Source: Oscillatoriales cyanobacterium PMM_0080
GTDB lineage: Bacteria > Cyanobacteriota > Cyanobacteriia > Cyanobacteriales > Microcoleaceae
Assembly (NCBI GenBank): GCA_949127775.1
Contig: CASBQF010000069.1
Coordinates: forward strand, 1 to 55,298
Direction of reading: 5' to 3'
DNA: 55,298 bases
Under the pieces are notes generated by a model, which ran no database searches, was not told the DNA's origin, and was given only the letters and a program-made list of their open reading frames with translations. Position numbers and translations under genes: made by a program. Below are positions 7,700-17,094 of this stretch, piece by piece. How positions within the stretch are numbered: the first letter of the stretch is position 1; the number at the start of each line of letters is the position of its first letter.

Positions 7700-9895
7700 A
7701 TGGAAACTATAAAAACTCTTTGCCCTTACTGCGGTGTAGGTTGCGGTCTAGAAGTTATTCCCGATAAGAAACAAACTTGGAAAGTTCGGGGCGATCGCAA
7801 TCACCCATCGAGTCAGGGAATGGTTTGTATCAAGGGAGCAACGGTAGCAGAGTCTATTCGGAGCGATCGGCTACTGCATCCGATGATGCGAGAGAGCCTC
7901 GACCAACCATTCCGTCGCGCTAGCTGGGACGAAGCTCTCGATACAATTGTTAAACGCATCCAAACAATTCGCAGCACTAGCAGCCCCGATGCTATGTGTG
8001 TTTACGGTTCCGGCCAATTCACTACAGAAGATTATTATGTTGCCCAGAAACTGATTAAAGGTTGCCTGGGCACTAATAATTTTGATGCGAATTCTCGCTT
8101 GTGTATGTCTTCAGCAGTTTCTGGATACGTGCAGAGTTTTGGTTCGGACGGGCCGCCTTGCTGTTACGACGATTTAGAATTAACAGATTGCGCTTTTATT
8201 ATCGGCAGTAATACAGCGGAATGTCATCCAATTGTATTTAACCGACTAGCAAAATACCACAAAAAGCATCCCAATGTCAAGATGATTGTGGTAGACCCGA
8301 GGCGGACTCCGACTGCTGAAGCGGCGGATTTGCACTTAGCAATCAAACCGGGTACGGATATAGATTTGCTGAACGGAATTGCCTATTTGCTGTTGCGCAG
8401 GCGGGCAATAGATCCTGAGTTTATTCAAGAATGCACGGCAAATTTTGCAGCTTTTACTGAGGTGATCAGCAGCTACACGCCGGATTTTGTCGCATTGCGC
8501 TGTGGCATTACTGTCACCGAGTTAGAAACCGCAGCCAACTACTGGGAACAGTCGCAGCGGGTTTTGTCGATGTGGTCGATGGGCATCAACCAGTCTTCCG
8601 AAGGCACGGCAAAGGTGCGATCGCTAATTAATTTGCACTTGATGACCGGTCAAATCGGCAAACCGGGATGCGGCCCATTTTCTCTGACCGGCCAGCCCAA
8701 CGCGATGGGAGGGCGGGAAGCGGGAGGACTGGCTCACTTGCTCCCCGGCTATCGGTTTGTGAAAAATACTGAACACAGAACCCAAGTCGAGGAGTTTTGG
8801 AAAATGGCACCGGGAAGCATTTCGCCACATCCGGGGCGCACTGCTTGGGACATGATTACGGGTTTGGAAGCTGGCGAAGTTGAGTTGCTGTGGATTGCAG
8901 CCACCAATCCGGTGGTGAGTATGCCAGATTTGGAACGGACAAAGGCGGCTTTGCTGCGATCGCCCTTTACGATTTATCAAGAAGCTTACTATCCCACCGA
9001 AACATCTGCCTACGCTCACATCCTGCTGCCGGCAACCCAGTGGAGTGAAAAAAACGGAGTGATGACGAATTCCGAACGCCGCGTTACCTTTTGTACCGGT
9101 TTCGACACACCCTCTGGGGAAGCGCGCGACGACTGGAAGATTTTCGCTGAAGTTGCCCGCCGATTGGGTTTTGGCGAACACTTTGCTTTCGACACCGTTG
9201 CTGACGTATATGCCGAGTACGTACAGTTGACAAGGGGCAGGCCTTGCGACATCACAGGCTTGTCCCACGAGTATTTGCGCCGAGAAGGCCCCCAGCAGTG
9301 GCCGTGTCCCGAAAATCAGCCTCCGCATCCAGCGAACGAAGCGAAACGACTGTATACTGACAGGCGCTTTCATACCCCCGACGCGCGGGCGAGATTTTCG
9401 GCTTATCACTCGCGGGGACTGGCAGAACCTCCAGATCGAGACTATCCGTTTGTGCTGACGACAGGGAGAGTTTACGGACACTGGCACACGATGACGCGCA
9501 CGGGGAGAACTGAGAAAATTAATCAATTGCACCCGGCTCCATTTTTGGAAATTCACCCCCGCGATGCTGCCAAATTGCAGATTAAGGAGGGAGATTTGCT
9601 GGAAGTTCGATCGCGCCGCGGTAAGGCGCAGTTTCCGGCAAAAGTCACAAAGGCGATCGCCCCAGGTACGCTATTTGTACCTATGCACTGGGGATCTCTG
9701 TGGGCCGAAAGTTCTGAAGCCAATGCCATGACTCATCCCACAAGTTGTCCAGATTCCAAACAGCCGGAGTTAAAAGCTTGTGCGGTGAAATTGGTGCTGG
9801 TTGCGACAGAAACAGGGACGGAAGTTGTGGCAAAAGTTCCCACAGAAGTTGAGGAATTGAATTGGGCATTGGGCACCGTCGCCGTTACTTCTTGA
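7700..9895 (+). CDS. narB: Ferredoxin-dependent assimilatory nitrate reductase
   Basis: NarB reduces nitrate to nitrite using ferredoxin, one [4Fe-4S] cluster and Mo-bis-MGD. The N terminus carries the cluster ligands CPYCGVGC (C8, C11, C15) and C43 in GMVCIKG. The likely molybdenum ligand is C135 in SRLCMSS. The C-terminal part from about residue 590 ([20 protein letters not shown]) is the molydopterin dinucleotide-binding domain. The length of 731 is normal for cyanobacterial NarB. It stands 500 bp after nrtD on the same strand, with its own NtcA-type site. A 7-bp stem (GAGTTAG/CTAACTC, 9894-9910) overlaps the stop codon. The moeA gene 3.5 kb downstream serves the cofactor of this enzyme. 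Confidence 0.96.
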   Translation: METIKTLCPYCGVGCGLEVIPDKKQTWKVRGDRNHPSSQGMVCIKGATVAESIRSDRLLHPMMRESLDQPFRRASWDEALDTIVKRIQTIRSTSSPDAMCVYGSGQFTTEDYYVAQKLIKGCLGTNNFDANSRLCMSSAVSGYVQSFGSDGPPCCYDDLELTDCAFIIGSNTAECHPIVFNRLAKYHKKHPNVKMIVVDPRRTPTAEAADLHLAIKPGTDIDLLNGIAYLLLRRRAIDPEFIQECTANFAAFTEVISSYTPDFVALRCGITVTELETAANYWEQSQRVLSMWSMGINQSSEGTAKVRSLINLHLMTGQIGKPGCGPFSLTGQPNAMGGREAGGLAHLLPGYRFVKNTEHRTQVEEFWKMAPGSISPHPGRTAWDMITGLEAGEVELLWIAATNPVVSMPDLERTKAALLRSPFTIYQEAYYPTETSAYAHILLPATQWSEKNGVMTNSERRVTFCTGFDTPSGEARDDWKIFAEVARRLGFGEHFAFDTVADVYAEYVQLTRGRPCDITGLSHEYLRREGPQQWPCPENQPPHPANEAKRLYTDRRFHTPDARARFSAYHSRGLAEPPDRDYPFVLTTGRVYGHWHTMTRTGRTEKINQLHPAPFLEIHPRDAAKLQIKEGDLLEVRSRRGKAQFPAKVTKAIAPGTLFVPMHWGSLWAESSEANAMTHPTSCPDSKQPELKACAVKLVLVATETGTEVVAKVPTEVEELNWALGTVAVTS

Positions 9896-10372
9896 GTTAG
9901 TTTCTAACTCCCGGATGTGACAAATTAGATAGCCACAGCAGTGTCGTCACCTTGGTTTCTTGCCACAGACTGGCCTAAAGTCCTAGTCTTTGATCGAGAA
10001 ACCGAGTTTCTAAGCCGTTGCCGATCAGGCATAATTGCAGTGTTTTGAGGATCGTCAAAACCTCGATCGAGCAATTTTCAGCCATTACTACAAGCTGCCG
10101 AACCCGATCGAAGCCAAGAACCAGAAAAATTAAATTTATTTATTCTGAAGTTTTCCTGCTTTACTCATGGTTTTTCCTTCAGCCTTCTGCGTTTTACCTT
10201 CAGCCTTCAGATGAAGAGATTTCTTTTCGATCGATCGAGTCATAAAATTGCAGTTTGCACGCATAGGTGCTATGATCTTGTCTACAAGGCTTTATTTTCG
10301 GCAGTACAGTTCGTTCGATCGGCGTTCCTCCGGATTTAAATCTCTACACACTCTGATTCTGGAGAATGTTCA
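9896..10372. other. narB-rbp intergenic region
   Basis: About 480 bp. It contains the small stem-loop at the narB stop, an AGAAACCGAGTTTCT palindrome near 9999-10013 that belongs to a dispersed repeat type seen again at 16100 and 41770-42034, and the promoter of the RNA-binding protein gene at the right end. An open frame of 75 codons at 10018-10245 has no recognisable product, and I do not call it a gene. Confidence 0.6.
10248..10276 (+). promoter_or_regulatory. Sigma-70-type promoter of the RRM protein gene, with a long 5' leader
   Basis: TTGCAG (10248-10253) and TATGAT (10271-10276) are separated by 17 bases, a good vegetative promoter. Transcription would start near 10283, leaving a leader of about 90 bases before the ATG at 10373. 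Long leaders are typical of cold-inducible cyanobacterial rbp genes. Confidence 0.6.
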
Positions 10373-10678
10373 ATGTCAATCTATGTCGGCAATTTATCCT
10401 ACGAAGTAACGCAGGAGCACCTCAGCCAAACTTTTGGAGAGTATGGAACCGTAAAGCGCATTCAATTGCCTGCTGACCGGGAAACAGGTCGGATGCGTGG
10501 ATTCGCTTTCGTAGAAATGTCTACTGAAGCCGAAGAAACCGCAGCCATCGAAGCTCTTGACGGTGCTGAGTGGATGGGTCGCGACCTCAAGGTCAATAAG
10601 GCAAAACCGCGTGAAGAACGTGGTTCTTCTAACAGCGGCAACTGGGGCAACAACGACCGCTCTTCTCGCCGCTACTAA
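10373..10678 (+). CDS. RRM-domain RNA-binding protein (Rbp family)
   Basis: A 101-residue protein made of one RNA-recognition motif and a short Gly/Ser/Asn-rich tail. RNP2 is IYVGNL (residues 3-8) and RNP1 is RGFAFVEM (about residues 43-50). The tail (RGSSNSGNWGNNDRSSRRY) is the glycine-rich type found in cold-inducible cyanobacterial Rbp proteins, which bind RNA and are implicated in cold acclimation and mRNA localisation near thylakoids. It is a single-gene unit with its own promoter and an intrinsic terminator, so it is probably monocistronic. The family call is firm; the particular paralogue (rbpA, B, C or D) cannot be told from the sequence alone. Confidence 0.93.
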   Translation: MSIYVGNLSYEVTQEHLSQTFGEYGTVKRIQLPADRETGRMRGFAFVEMSTEAEETAAIEALDGAEWMGRDLKVNKAKPREERGSSNSGNWGNNDRSSRRY

Positions 10679-10796
10679 ACCCACCCAAGCTAAATTTTTA
10701 GCTTGACCGTGTGTTAGACAGGGCGAAAATGCAATCAACAATCGTTCTTTGTTGAGAATAAGTAATTGATTGTGCGATCGTACCGCGTCTGAAAGT

Positions 10797-10836
10797 CCTC
10801 AAAGTATTGCTAGACAATAGTTTGAGGCTTTTTTAT
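10797..10836 (+). terminator. Intrinsic terminator of the RRM protein gene
   Basis: CCTCAAA-g-TATTG, a 5-base loop, then CAATA-g-TTTGAGG (10797-10827), followed by CTTTTTTATT. This is a 12-pair stem with one G-G mismatch and a T-run, about 120 bases after the stop. Confidence 0.85.
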
Positions 10837-10912
10837 TGCCAAGATTCATGAATTAGGAATTCGACGATGTGCGATCGATTCCTAGCTGATCCGAAAAAAT
10901 GTAAAATATAAT

Positions 10913-11049
10913 CCAATACGGTTTACTTAACATATTTATGCCCCGGAGATCCCCCTAAATCCCCCTTAAGAAGGGGGACTTTGAGGGCATTCTTGCCCCC
11001 CCCTTTTTAAGGGGGGCTAGGGGGGATCTGTCTTAAGTGAACCGTATTG
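10913..11049. repeat. 137-bp palindromic MITE-like element
   Basis: Terminal inverted arms CAATACGGTTTACTTAA (10913-10929) and TTAAGTGAACCGTATTG (11033-11049) differ at one position. The interior is a second inverted structure of CCCCCTTAAG...GGGGGG runs. It has no coding capacity. A related C/G-run element lies at 53761-53864, and a similar core is found inside valS. It looks like a non-autonomous mobile repeat; the responsible transposase is not visible here. Confidence 0.75.
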
Positions 11050-11189
11050 AAATATAATCGGCAGAAAGAACCTGCTTCCCCACAGCCCGAGTAGCGCAGC
11101 AAAACCAGCAATCATAGAGTTTCGGGATTGCCAAGTGTACCGAACGATGACAGAATCATCAATGAATGAATGATTACTAAATCACGGGT

Positions 11190-11651
11190 ATGCTGAAAAA
11201 ACTATTTAGGCAAATTTCTAAGTCAGGCAGTGATGAAAATTTTCTGCATTTTACAGAAAGTGTAGAAGTTATAATATCGAAAATTCTATCACTGGCGATG
11301 ATAGTGGTAATTATCGTCAGTGTTTGCGATTTGATGATTTTTTTAACAAAAGAATTATTCGACGATCACGAGACTTTTTTGTTAAAAGATACATTGTTTG
11401 TCATATTTGGGTTATTTTTAAATGTTTTAATTGCGCTGGAAATATTGGAAAATATTACAGCTTATCTGAAAAAGCACGTAATTCAAGTAGAGCTAGTTAT
11501 TGTAACTTCTTTGATAGCAGTATCTCGAAAAATCATCATTCTTGACCTCGAAAAAAAAACCGCAGCCGACTTGATTGGTTTAGCAGCAGCTATTTTCGCG
11601 CTTTCCATCAGTTACTTGATAGTGCGGTATGCCAATAAAGCAAATGATTAA
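11190..11651 (+). CDS. PsiE-like inner-membrane protein
   Basis: A 153-residue protein with about four hydrophobic segments (near residues 29-52, 66-86, 98-112 and 124-146). The middle sequence (ALEILENITAYLKKHVIQVE, then RKIIILDL) is characteristic of the phosphate-starvation-inducible PsiE family as I know it from cyanobacteria. The biochemical role of PsiE is unknown. It stands alone between a palindromic repeat and convergent rimM. There is no Pho box that I can see in the 140 bp upstream. Confidence 0.75.
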   Translation: MLKKLFRQISKSGSDENFLHFTESVEVIISKILSLAMIVVIIVSVCDLMIFLTKELFDDHETFLLKDTLFVIFGLFLNVLIALEILENITAYLKKHVIQVELVIVTSLIAVSRKIIILDLEKKTAADLIGLAAAIFALSISYLIVRYANKAND

Positions 11652-11825
11652 TATGGGGCATTGTTAATAACTAATACCAAATCCAGCTTTAATACTTCTT
11701 GCCTCTATTTTCTAGCCTTTCTCAGCTAGGACAATGGTTTTTTGCGCGATTTCAATCGCCCAGTCTTCAACCCGCGCACCATCCGGGTTTTGTCTGTATA
11801 GAAGCGGTTTCAACCGCCCAGTCTT

Positions 11826-12473
11826 CTAGATGTCCTCCAATAAACCAGCAGGAGGCACAATTTCAATTCTGCCTTTTGCCAAGTCAACAATTGGCACAAT
11901 CTCTTGGACAAAAGGAATCAAAACTTTTGTTGATTTAGGTTCTTTAACGCGAATTTTTCGTGGTTTACGAGTATTTCTGGGATCTTGTGGTGGTTGAGGA
12001 GTTTCAAGCTGTTTTAGCCTTTCTAGTTCTGCGGCGATAATTTCCGGCGGCGTTAGATTGGTTTCTACTTCTAAAAGGTCATTACCTGCGGAAATAATAT
12101 CACTTACCTTACCTAAGATTTCCCCGGTTAACTGATTAAAAACTTCCATACCGATCAAATCTTGGACATAAAACTCATCAGGTTCGAGGTAAGGTCGATC
12201 GGTCTTTTCCACAAACAACTTGCAGTTACGCAGGGTTTCAGCACCCGCTCGGTCTTCCACACCCTCTATCTCTACAGCATACAGTCCTTTACCCGGAATG
12301 TAGCGACCGCCCAAAAACTCGATCGGTTCCGGTTCAGTTTTATTAGGGCGCAAAATCCACCGCTTCCCCGGTTCAATAAACCTTTCCGGGAAATCCGAAT
12401 CGGGATAGATTCGCACTTCTCCATCCAAACCTTGAGCTGCTACAATCTTACCGATTTCTATCCACTCAGACAT
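11826..12473 (-). CDS. rimM: Ribosome maturation factor RimM
   Basis: RimM binds ribosomal protein S19 and assists maturation of the 30S head. The N-terminal beta-barrel starts at WIEIGKIVAAQGLDGEVRIY, and the PRC-barrel domain follows around DEFYVQDLIGMEVFN. Between the PRC core and the last strand (STKVLIPFVQEIVPIVDL) there is a charged insert of about 40 residues (APPEIIAAELERLKQLE to KEPKS), common in cyanobacterial RimM. I place the start at the ATG of MSEWIEIG (12473). An upstream in-frame ATG at 12524 would add 17 residues encoded by simple repeats (GGGCATT units) and is unlikely. Confidence 0.92.
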   Translation of the reverse strand: MSEWIEIGKIVAAQGLDGEVRIYPDSDFPERFIEPGKRWILRPNKTEPEPIEFLGGRYIPGKGLYAVEIEGVEDRAGAETLRNCKLFVEKTDRPYLEPDEFYVQDLIGMEVFNQLTGEILGKVSDIISAGNDLLEVETNLTPPEIIAAELERLKQLETPQPPQDPRNTRKPRKIRVKEPKSTKVLIPFVQEIVPIVDLAKGRIEIVPPAGLLEDI

Positions 12474-12563
12474 AAACTTTTTGGGAATTTTGAATTGGGC
12501 ATTGGGCATTGGGCAGAAAAGCATCTTCGCAGAAAAGCATTAGCAAACAACAAATAACCAATA

Positions 12564-12598
12564 ACTACTGACTACTGACTACTGACTACTGACTACTG
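12564..12598 (+). repeat. Short tandem heptamer repeat (ACTACTG)
   Basis: Five perfect copies of ACTACTG between rimM and the response regulator gene. It belongs to the same class as the array at 7351 but with a different unit. Confidence 0.9.
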
Positions 12599-12604
12599 AC
12601 TTCT

Positions 12605-13237
12605 TTAGACCAACCCCGTCCTCAGCGCTACAACTGCTGCTTGCACGCGGTCATCCACAGCCAACTTATTCATAATACCGCGAACGTGAGTTTTAATAGT
12701 ATTTGGACTCAAATAAAGCAGCGCTGCAATTTCTGGATTGCTGTTACCTTCCACCACTAATCTTAGCACCTCCAATTCCCGCTGCGACAACTGACCAAAA
12801 GTAGTTGTAGAGGCAGGCATTGGCGGTTTGAGGTGTTCGATCACAGTCCGAGCAATTTGAGGGTCGAGGTATGTAGCCCCCTCTGCTGCCGCTGCGATCG
12901 CCGCTAACAGCCTATCTACGGAAGCGCCCTTAATACAATAAGCATCAGCACCACTAGAAAGGGCAGCAATAATTTCAATTTCTGCCGTGTGAGAAGTTAA
13001 CATTACCACTCGAACGGACGGCAGTTGTGCTTTAATTTGCTGCGTCGCTGCGATTCCGTCCAGTCGAGGCAAACCGATATCCATCACAATAATATCAGGT
13101 TTGAGTTTCAGTGCAGCTTCTACACCTAAATAGCCATCTTCTGCTTGTCCTACTATTTCTATTTCTGGGCAATCGGCTAAAACTTGCTCTAATCCCAGTT
13201 GCATCATCGGATCGTCTTCAACAATTAAAATTCTCAT
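12605..13237 (-). CDS. NarL/FixJ-family response regulator
   Basis: A two-component DNA-binding regulator of 210 residues. The receiver domain (1-120) has the acidic pair D8/D9 in IVEDD, the phospho-acceptor D53 in VMDIGLP, T81 and K103. The C-terminal LuxR-type helix-turn-helix begins near LSQRELEVLRLVVEGNSN and includes LSPNTIKTHVRGIMNKL. I place the start at MRILIVEDD (13237); the longer frame from 13258 adds seven residues without family support. No cognate kinase is adjacent. The two kinases at 17-26 kb are possible partners, but nothing in the sequence links them. Its target genes are unknown. Confidence 0.93.
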   Translation of the reverse strand: MRILIVEDDPMMQLGLEQVLADCPEIEIVGQAEDGYLGVEAALKLKPDIIVMDIGLPRLDGIAATQQIKAQLPSVRVVMLTSHTAEIEIIAALSSGADAYCIKGASVDRLLAAIAAAAEGATYLDPQIARTVIEHLKPPMPASTTTFGQLSQRELEVLRLVVEGNSNPEIAALLYLSPNTIKTHVRGIMNKLAVDDRVQAAVVALRTGLV

Positions 13238-13376
13238 AATACGAAGGAAGTTCGGCAACAGATTTTGTAACGGATTTAACGGATGTTAGAAGGAAGTTCG
13301 GCAACGGATTTAACGGATAGAAGTGCTAAAATTAATTACCAATTGCCAATTACCAATGACTAATGACCAATGACTA
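13238..13376. repeat. Copies of the GGAAGTTCGGCAACGG dispersed repeat
   Basis: Two direct copies of a unit built from GGAAGTTCGGCAAC and GGATTTAACGGAT lie between moeA and the response regulator gene (about 13244-13320). The same family recurs at 48484-48535 and, inverted, at 48800-48914 around dnaJ. Its origin is unknown. Confidence 0.7.
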
Positions 13377-14627
13377 TTAACTAACTTTTAAAACTTCAAC
13401 AAATTCGCCGGGCCAAATCCAAGTTTCCGCTGGTGGCAAAACTGCTAAACCATTTGTATTAGCGAGGTTAATTAAATTTGCTGAATTTTGGCTGCCACTA
13501 GCAGGTTCAAATTCCCAAATTCCGGCAACTAAATGTAGTTTACCCCAAACATAAGTTTCGCGCTTGCCGTGCGATCGCAATTCAGCATGACACCGAGCTT
13601 TTACAAACTCCGGCCCCCAAGCATCCGCATCAAGTCCAGAAATCTTTCTCAAAGCAGGCACCACAAACCGCCAACAGCAAACTAAAGCTGAAACCGGATT
13701 TCCCGGCAAACCAAAATAGAGACAATCCGAACTTTTTTCATCTCGTTTAAACTGAGCAACAGTCAAAGGCTTACCCGGTTTAATCGCCACAGCGCTAATG
13801 TGAATTTTACCTCCCAAATCTGCCAATATCTTCTCAACATAATCGTAATCTCCTACCGAGACACCACCCGTAGAAAGCACCACATCTGCTGTCGATACAG
13901 CTTGGGCGATCGCCTTTTTTAGCGCATCTTCATTATCAGGCACAACCCCCAATCTTACCACTTCCAATCCCATTTGTGCTAACAAAACAGTCAAAGCATA
14001 CTGATTCGAGTCTACCAGTTTACCCGCTGCCAAAGGTTCGTCTGGCGATACCAATTCGTCACCAGTCGAAAAAATTGCTGCGCGCAGACGGCGGTAAACC
14101 GGAACTTGAATGCACTGTGCAGTTGCTAACACGGCCATTTCTGGGGCATTGATAACTGTACCGGGAGTTAACAAAGTTGTTCCTGCTTGATAAAAAGCAC
14201 CTTTGTGCCTAACAAATGCTTGCGGCTTTTCAGGACAAACTAAGATCAAAATACGATCGCCCTCACGCCGCGTTTCCTCCTGCATTACCACCGTATCAGC
14301 ACCCGCAGGCATCACAGCACCCGTAAAAATGCGCGCCGCTTGCCCCGATTTCACAGTATTTTCAGGCTGATATCCCGCTGGAATATCTTCAACTACTTCG
14401 AGTACCGTTGGTTTTTCGGCACTGCTATTTTCCACATCAGCAAACCGCACCGCGTACCCATCCATTGCCGAATTGTCCCAATAGGGAAAATCGAGGGAAC
14501 CAGTGACGGCGGCTGCCAAAATGCGCCCCGATGCTGCCAACAAGTCTACAGTTTCTACATCCCGCTGACTATCGAGGGGTTGCGCCAAATTTAGAACGAT
14601 CGATTCTGCTTCTTTTACTGACAGCAT
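13377..14627 (-). CDS. moeA: Molybdopterin molybdenumtransferase
   Basis: MoeA inserts molybdate into adenylylated molybdopterin to finish the molybdenum cofactor, which narB in this window requires. The roughly 416-residue protein shows the family segments DFPYWDNSAMDGYAVR (domain I to III junction), GAVMPAGADTVVMQEE, and in the catalytic domain ARIFTGA, FSTGDEL, LSTGGVSVGDYDYV and FGLPGNPVSA. I take the ATG at 14627 (MLSVKEAES) as the start, since relatives begin with this motif. A TTG seven codons upstream (14648) is possible. The gene diverges from a membrane protein gene across about 110 bp. Its position 3.5 kb from the nitrate cluster may be functional or incidental. Confidence 0.95.
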   Translation of the reverse strand: MLSVKEAESIVLNLAQPLDSQRDVETVDLLAASGRILAAAVTGSLDFPYWDNSAMDGYAVRFADVENSSAEKPTVLEVVEDIPAGYQPENTVKSGQAARIFTGAVMPAGADTVVMQEETRREGDRILILVCPEKPQAFVRHKGAFYQAGTTLLTPGTVINAPEMAVLATAQCIQVPVYRRLRAAIFSTGDELVSPDEPLAAGKLVDSNQYALTVLLAQMGLEVVRLGVVPDNEDALKKAIAQAVSTADVVLSTGGVSVGDYDYVEKILADLGGKIHISAVAIKPGKPLTVAQFKRDEKSSDCLYFGLPGNPVSALVCCWRFVVPALRKISGLDADAWGPEFVKARCHAELRSHGKRETYVWGKLHLVAGIWEFEPASGSQNSANLINLANTNGLAVLPPAETWIWPGEFVEVLKVS

Positions 14628-14739
14628 CAGTGTCACCCAGTTTGACAAGACTCTTTTTAGTTTACCAAATCAGCAGCTATAGTGGAAAAGTATTTTTTGA
14701 TTTCTCCGCGATCAACCGTCCTTTTGTCGTCCCTCGCTT

Positions 14740-15363
14740 ATGACTATTTTTCGCTCAGCTTTGCGACTCAATTGTTTATCTCTCTTGCTGGTGGGATTTC
14801 TGGTTGTTTTGACTAAAATGTCAGGCTTACAAGTCAGCGACTTATTCTTTAACCCTTTTTTCTCCCCCAATCCCAGTGTCGCCTTGTTAACTCGCACTTT
14901 TCAAATATTATGTGTTGTGCCAGTCAGTGTTTGTACTTTTAGCTATGGATTGGGTAAAAGTTTGGGAGCACAACCTTCACAAAATCGATTTATTTTCTTC
15001 TCTGCTTTGTTGACGGGTGCATTTCTGGTAAATGAAATTTACAGAATTCATCTATATATTAGCTCCTTGGGAATTCCCAAGTTAGGAGTTATTTTGCTGT
15101 ACGCTATATTTGTGTTTTCCTACGGATGGTTTTTTCGGCGAGAACTCCAGTCTACTCCTTACAAAATCTTGTTGGCTGGATTGGGCTTGTTGTTTTTTGC
15201 GATCGGCATTGATACGCTGAAGTTGCAAGACAAGAACTTAGCTAGTTTATTAGAAGGGGTTCCTAAGTTATTGAGCGAAATCAACATTGTATTTTATTAT
15301 TGGTATGTCTGCAAATCTTTCCTTGAAAAAACTTTTCACAACAAGATGAACACGTTATTGTAG
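14740..15363 (+). CDS. Multi-pass membrane protein of unknown function
   Basis: A 207-residue protein with about six hydrophobic segments: near residues 11-27 (LSLLLVGFLVVLTKMSG), 52-70, 82-97, 113-129, 143-158 and a weaker one at 180-192. No motif that I recognise. It lies divergent from moeA and upstream of a Uma2 gene, without clear operon partners. The size and even spacing of the segments would suit a small integral membrane protein, but no transporter or enzyme signature is visible. Confidence 0.7.
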   Translation: MTIFRSALRLNCLSLLLVGFLVVLTKMSGLQVSDLFFNPFFSPNPSVALLTRTFQILCVVPVSVCTFSYGLGKSLGAQPSQNRFIFFSALLTGAFLVNEIYRIHLYISSLGIPKLGVILLYAIFVFSYGWFFRRELQSTPYKILLAGLGLLFFAIGIDTLKLQDKNLASLLEGVPKLLSEINIVFYYWYVCKSFLEKTFHNKMNTLL

Positions 15364-15505
15364 CTTTGTGATACAATGCTAGCACAAGTATCTCCCAAAA
15401 TTTTTCAGATTCAAAAATAGGATCTCCCAGTTTACGATTTACACTATCTGCATCGATCGGCTTTCATCTGCTAAAAAATACTCCTAATGCAGCTTCTAAA
15501 ATACT

Positions 15506-16078
15506 ATGATAGCAGCCACCATCAACTTTAATGCGATCGCCCAAATAACCGACGACCAATTTTATCAACTGTGTCGCGAAAACCCCGATGTCAAATTTGA
15601 ACGCAACGCCCAAGGAGAAATAATCGTCATGTCACCCACAGGAGGAGAAACCGGAAGTTACAATTCAGAAATTAATGCTGATTTTGTGATTTGGAATCGA
15701 CAAACCAAATTAGGAATTTGTTTCGATTCTTCAACTTGCTTCAAACTCCCTAGCGGTGCAAATCGTTCTCCTGATGTTTCTTGGATAGAACAAGCAAGAT
15801 GGGATGCACTTACTCTCGAACAAAAACAAAAATTTCCTCCGATTGCTCCAGATTTTGTCTTGGAGTTAATGTCGCCAACTGATAGTTTAAAAGATACTCA
15901 AGGCAAAATGCAAGAATACATGAATAACCAAGTAAAATTAGGCTGGTTAATTAATCGTAAAACGCGCCGAGTAGAAATCTATCGCCAAGGGCAAGAAGTA
16001 GAAATACTGGAATCTCCAAGAGAACTATCAGGAGAAGATATTTTGCCTGGTTTCGTGCTAAACTTGCGATCGCTCTAG
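15506..16078 (+). CDS. Uma2-family (DUF820) putative endonuclease
   Basis: A 190-residue member of a family greatly expanded in filamentous cyanobacteria. Its fold is that of PD-(D/E)XK nucleases. Visible motifs are SPTGGETGSYNSEI near residue 47, RSPDVSWI around residue 92 (active-site D) and DFVLELMSPTDS around residue 115 (active-site E), followed by the conserved GWLINRKTRRVEIYR strand region. Biological function has not been shown for most members; they are often linked to small mobile or toxin-like modules. It is not in an evident operon. Confidence 0.88.
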   Translation: MIAATINFNAIAQITDDQFYQLCRENPDVKFERNAQGEIIVMSPTGGETGSYNSEINADFVIWNRQTKLGICFDSSTCFKLPSGANRSPDVSWIEQARWDALTLEQKQKFPPIAPDFVLELMSPTDSLKDTQGKMQEYMNNQVKLGWLINRKTRRVEIYRQGQEVEILESPRELSGEDILPGFVLNLRSL

Positions 16079-16197
16079 AGATAATAGCTGAATCCAAAAC
16101 CGAGAAACCGGGTTTTTTCCCGAATCTGCGTGTCGCAATGAAGTACGTATTAAAAAACCAGGTTTCAGAGTCCCTAATCTGCGGTTAAAAAAATCTA

Positions 16198-16821
16198 ATG
16201 GAAACTAAAGAAACAACTTCCCTAACAGCCGAACAACACAAACAGAAAATGCAGCGCCGCCAAGAAGTGCAAGCGCAGCGAATTGCCGGGGCTTCCAAAG
16301 ACAAAGGTTTAATAATTGTCAATACTGGTAACGGGAAAGGCAAAACTACGGCCGCTTTGGGAATGGTTGTGCGATCGCTCGGTCATGGATACCGCGTCGC
16401 CATTGTACAATTTATCAAGGGAGCTTGGGAACCCGCAGAGAAAGCTGTTTTTGAACTATGGGAAAAACAGCTAGAATTTCATGCAATGGGTGAAGGCTTT
16501 ACCTGGGATACACAAGACAGAGACAGAGATATCGAAACAGCTCAAAAAGCGTGGAAAAAAGCTCTCACTTTTATCTGCAATCCCGAATTTAAATTAGTGC
16601 TGTTAGATGAAGTTAATATAGCATTAAAACTGGGTTATTTGCAAGTTGAGCAAGTCCTCTCCGGGTTAGAACAAAAGCCAGAAGAAACTCACATTATTTT
16701 GACAGGTAGAGGCGCACCACCTGCACTCATTGAACGGGCAGATTTGGTGACGGAAATGACATTAGTTAAGCATCCATTTCGAGAACAAGGGATTAAAGCT
16801 CAAGCGGGTATTGAGTATTGA
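16198..16821 (+). CDS. cobO: Cob(I)yrinic acid a,c-diamide adenosyltransferase
   Basis: CobO/BtuR-type enzyme that transfers the adenosyl group of ATP to reduced corrinoid in cobalamin synthesis and salvage. The 207-residue sequence has a modified P-loop GNGKGKTT (residues 44-51), then VAIVQFIKGAW and LVLLDEVNIALKLGYL, all family marks. The N-terminal Gln/Arg-rich tail is usual. No cobalamin riboswitch was found in the 119 bp upstream, which instead hold a GAGAAACCGGGTTTTTT repeat fragment. The neighbours are unrelated to cobalamin synthesis. Confidence 0.94.
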   Translation: METKETTSLTAEQHKQKMQRRQEVQAQRIAGASKDKGLIIVNTGNGKGKTTAALGMVVRSLGHGYRVAIVQFIKGAWEPAEKAVFELWEKQLEFHAMGEGFTWDTQDRDRDIETAQKAWKKALTFICNPEFKLVLLDEVNIALKLGYLQVEQVLSGLEQKPEETHIILTGRGAPPALIERADLVTEMTLVKHPFREQGIKAQAGIEY

Positions 16822-16829
16822 TTTTATTT

Positions 16830-17057
16830 GTAGCTTATATCAATTCCGGCTGCGCCGGAATGACAAGCGAGGAGACTGCACGTGCCGTTTCCCTACGCCA
16901 GATTAATTGTAGGGAGACGGCACTGCCGTGTCCGGATTTCGAGTAGCTTATATCAATTCCGGCTGCGCCGGAATGACAAGCGAGGAGACTGCACGTGCCG
17001 TTTCCCTACGCGCCAGATTAATTGTAGGGAGACGGCACTGCCGTGTCCGGATTTCGA
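16830..17057. repeat. Tandem direct duplication of a 113-115-bp hairpin-forming unit
   Basis: Two nearly identical copies (16830-16942 and 16943-17057; the second has two extra bases) lie between convergent cobO and the CHASE4 kinase gene. Each contains CCGGCTGCGCCGG and TAGGGAGACGGCACTGCCGT, sequences also present in the hairpin repeats at 20342-20725. The placement at a convergent junction could serve termination from both sides. Confidence 0.85.
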
Positions 17058-17094
17058 GTAATATTAATTCCGATGTAACCGAATAGGCTATATC

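Noticed and set aside
10018-10245. Open frame of 75 codons after narB
   Set aside because: No family signal, starts inside a repeat-like region, and lies just upstream of the rbp promoter. Treated as chance.
12474-12524. Upstream ATG start for rimM
   Set aside because: The 17 extra residues come from GGGCATT simple repeats; the ATG at 12473 gives the conserved N terminus.
16079-16197. Cobalamin riboswitch before cobO
   Set aside because: The gap is only 119 bp and consists of a repeat fragment; no B12-box-like core was seen.
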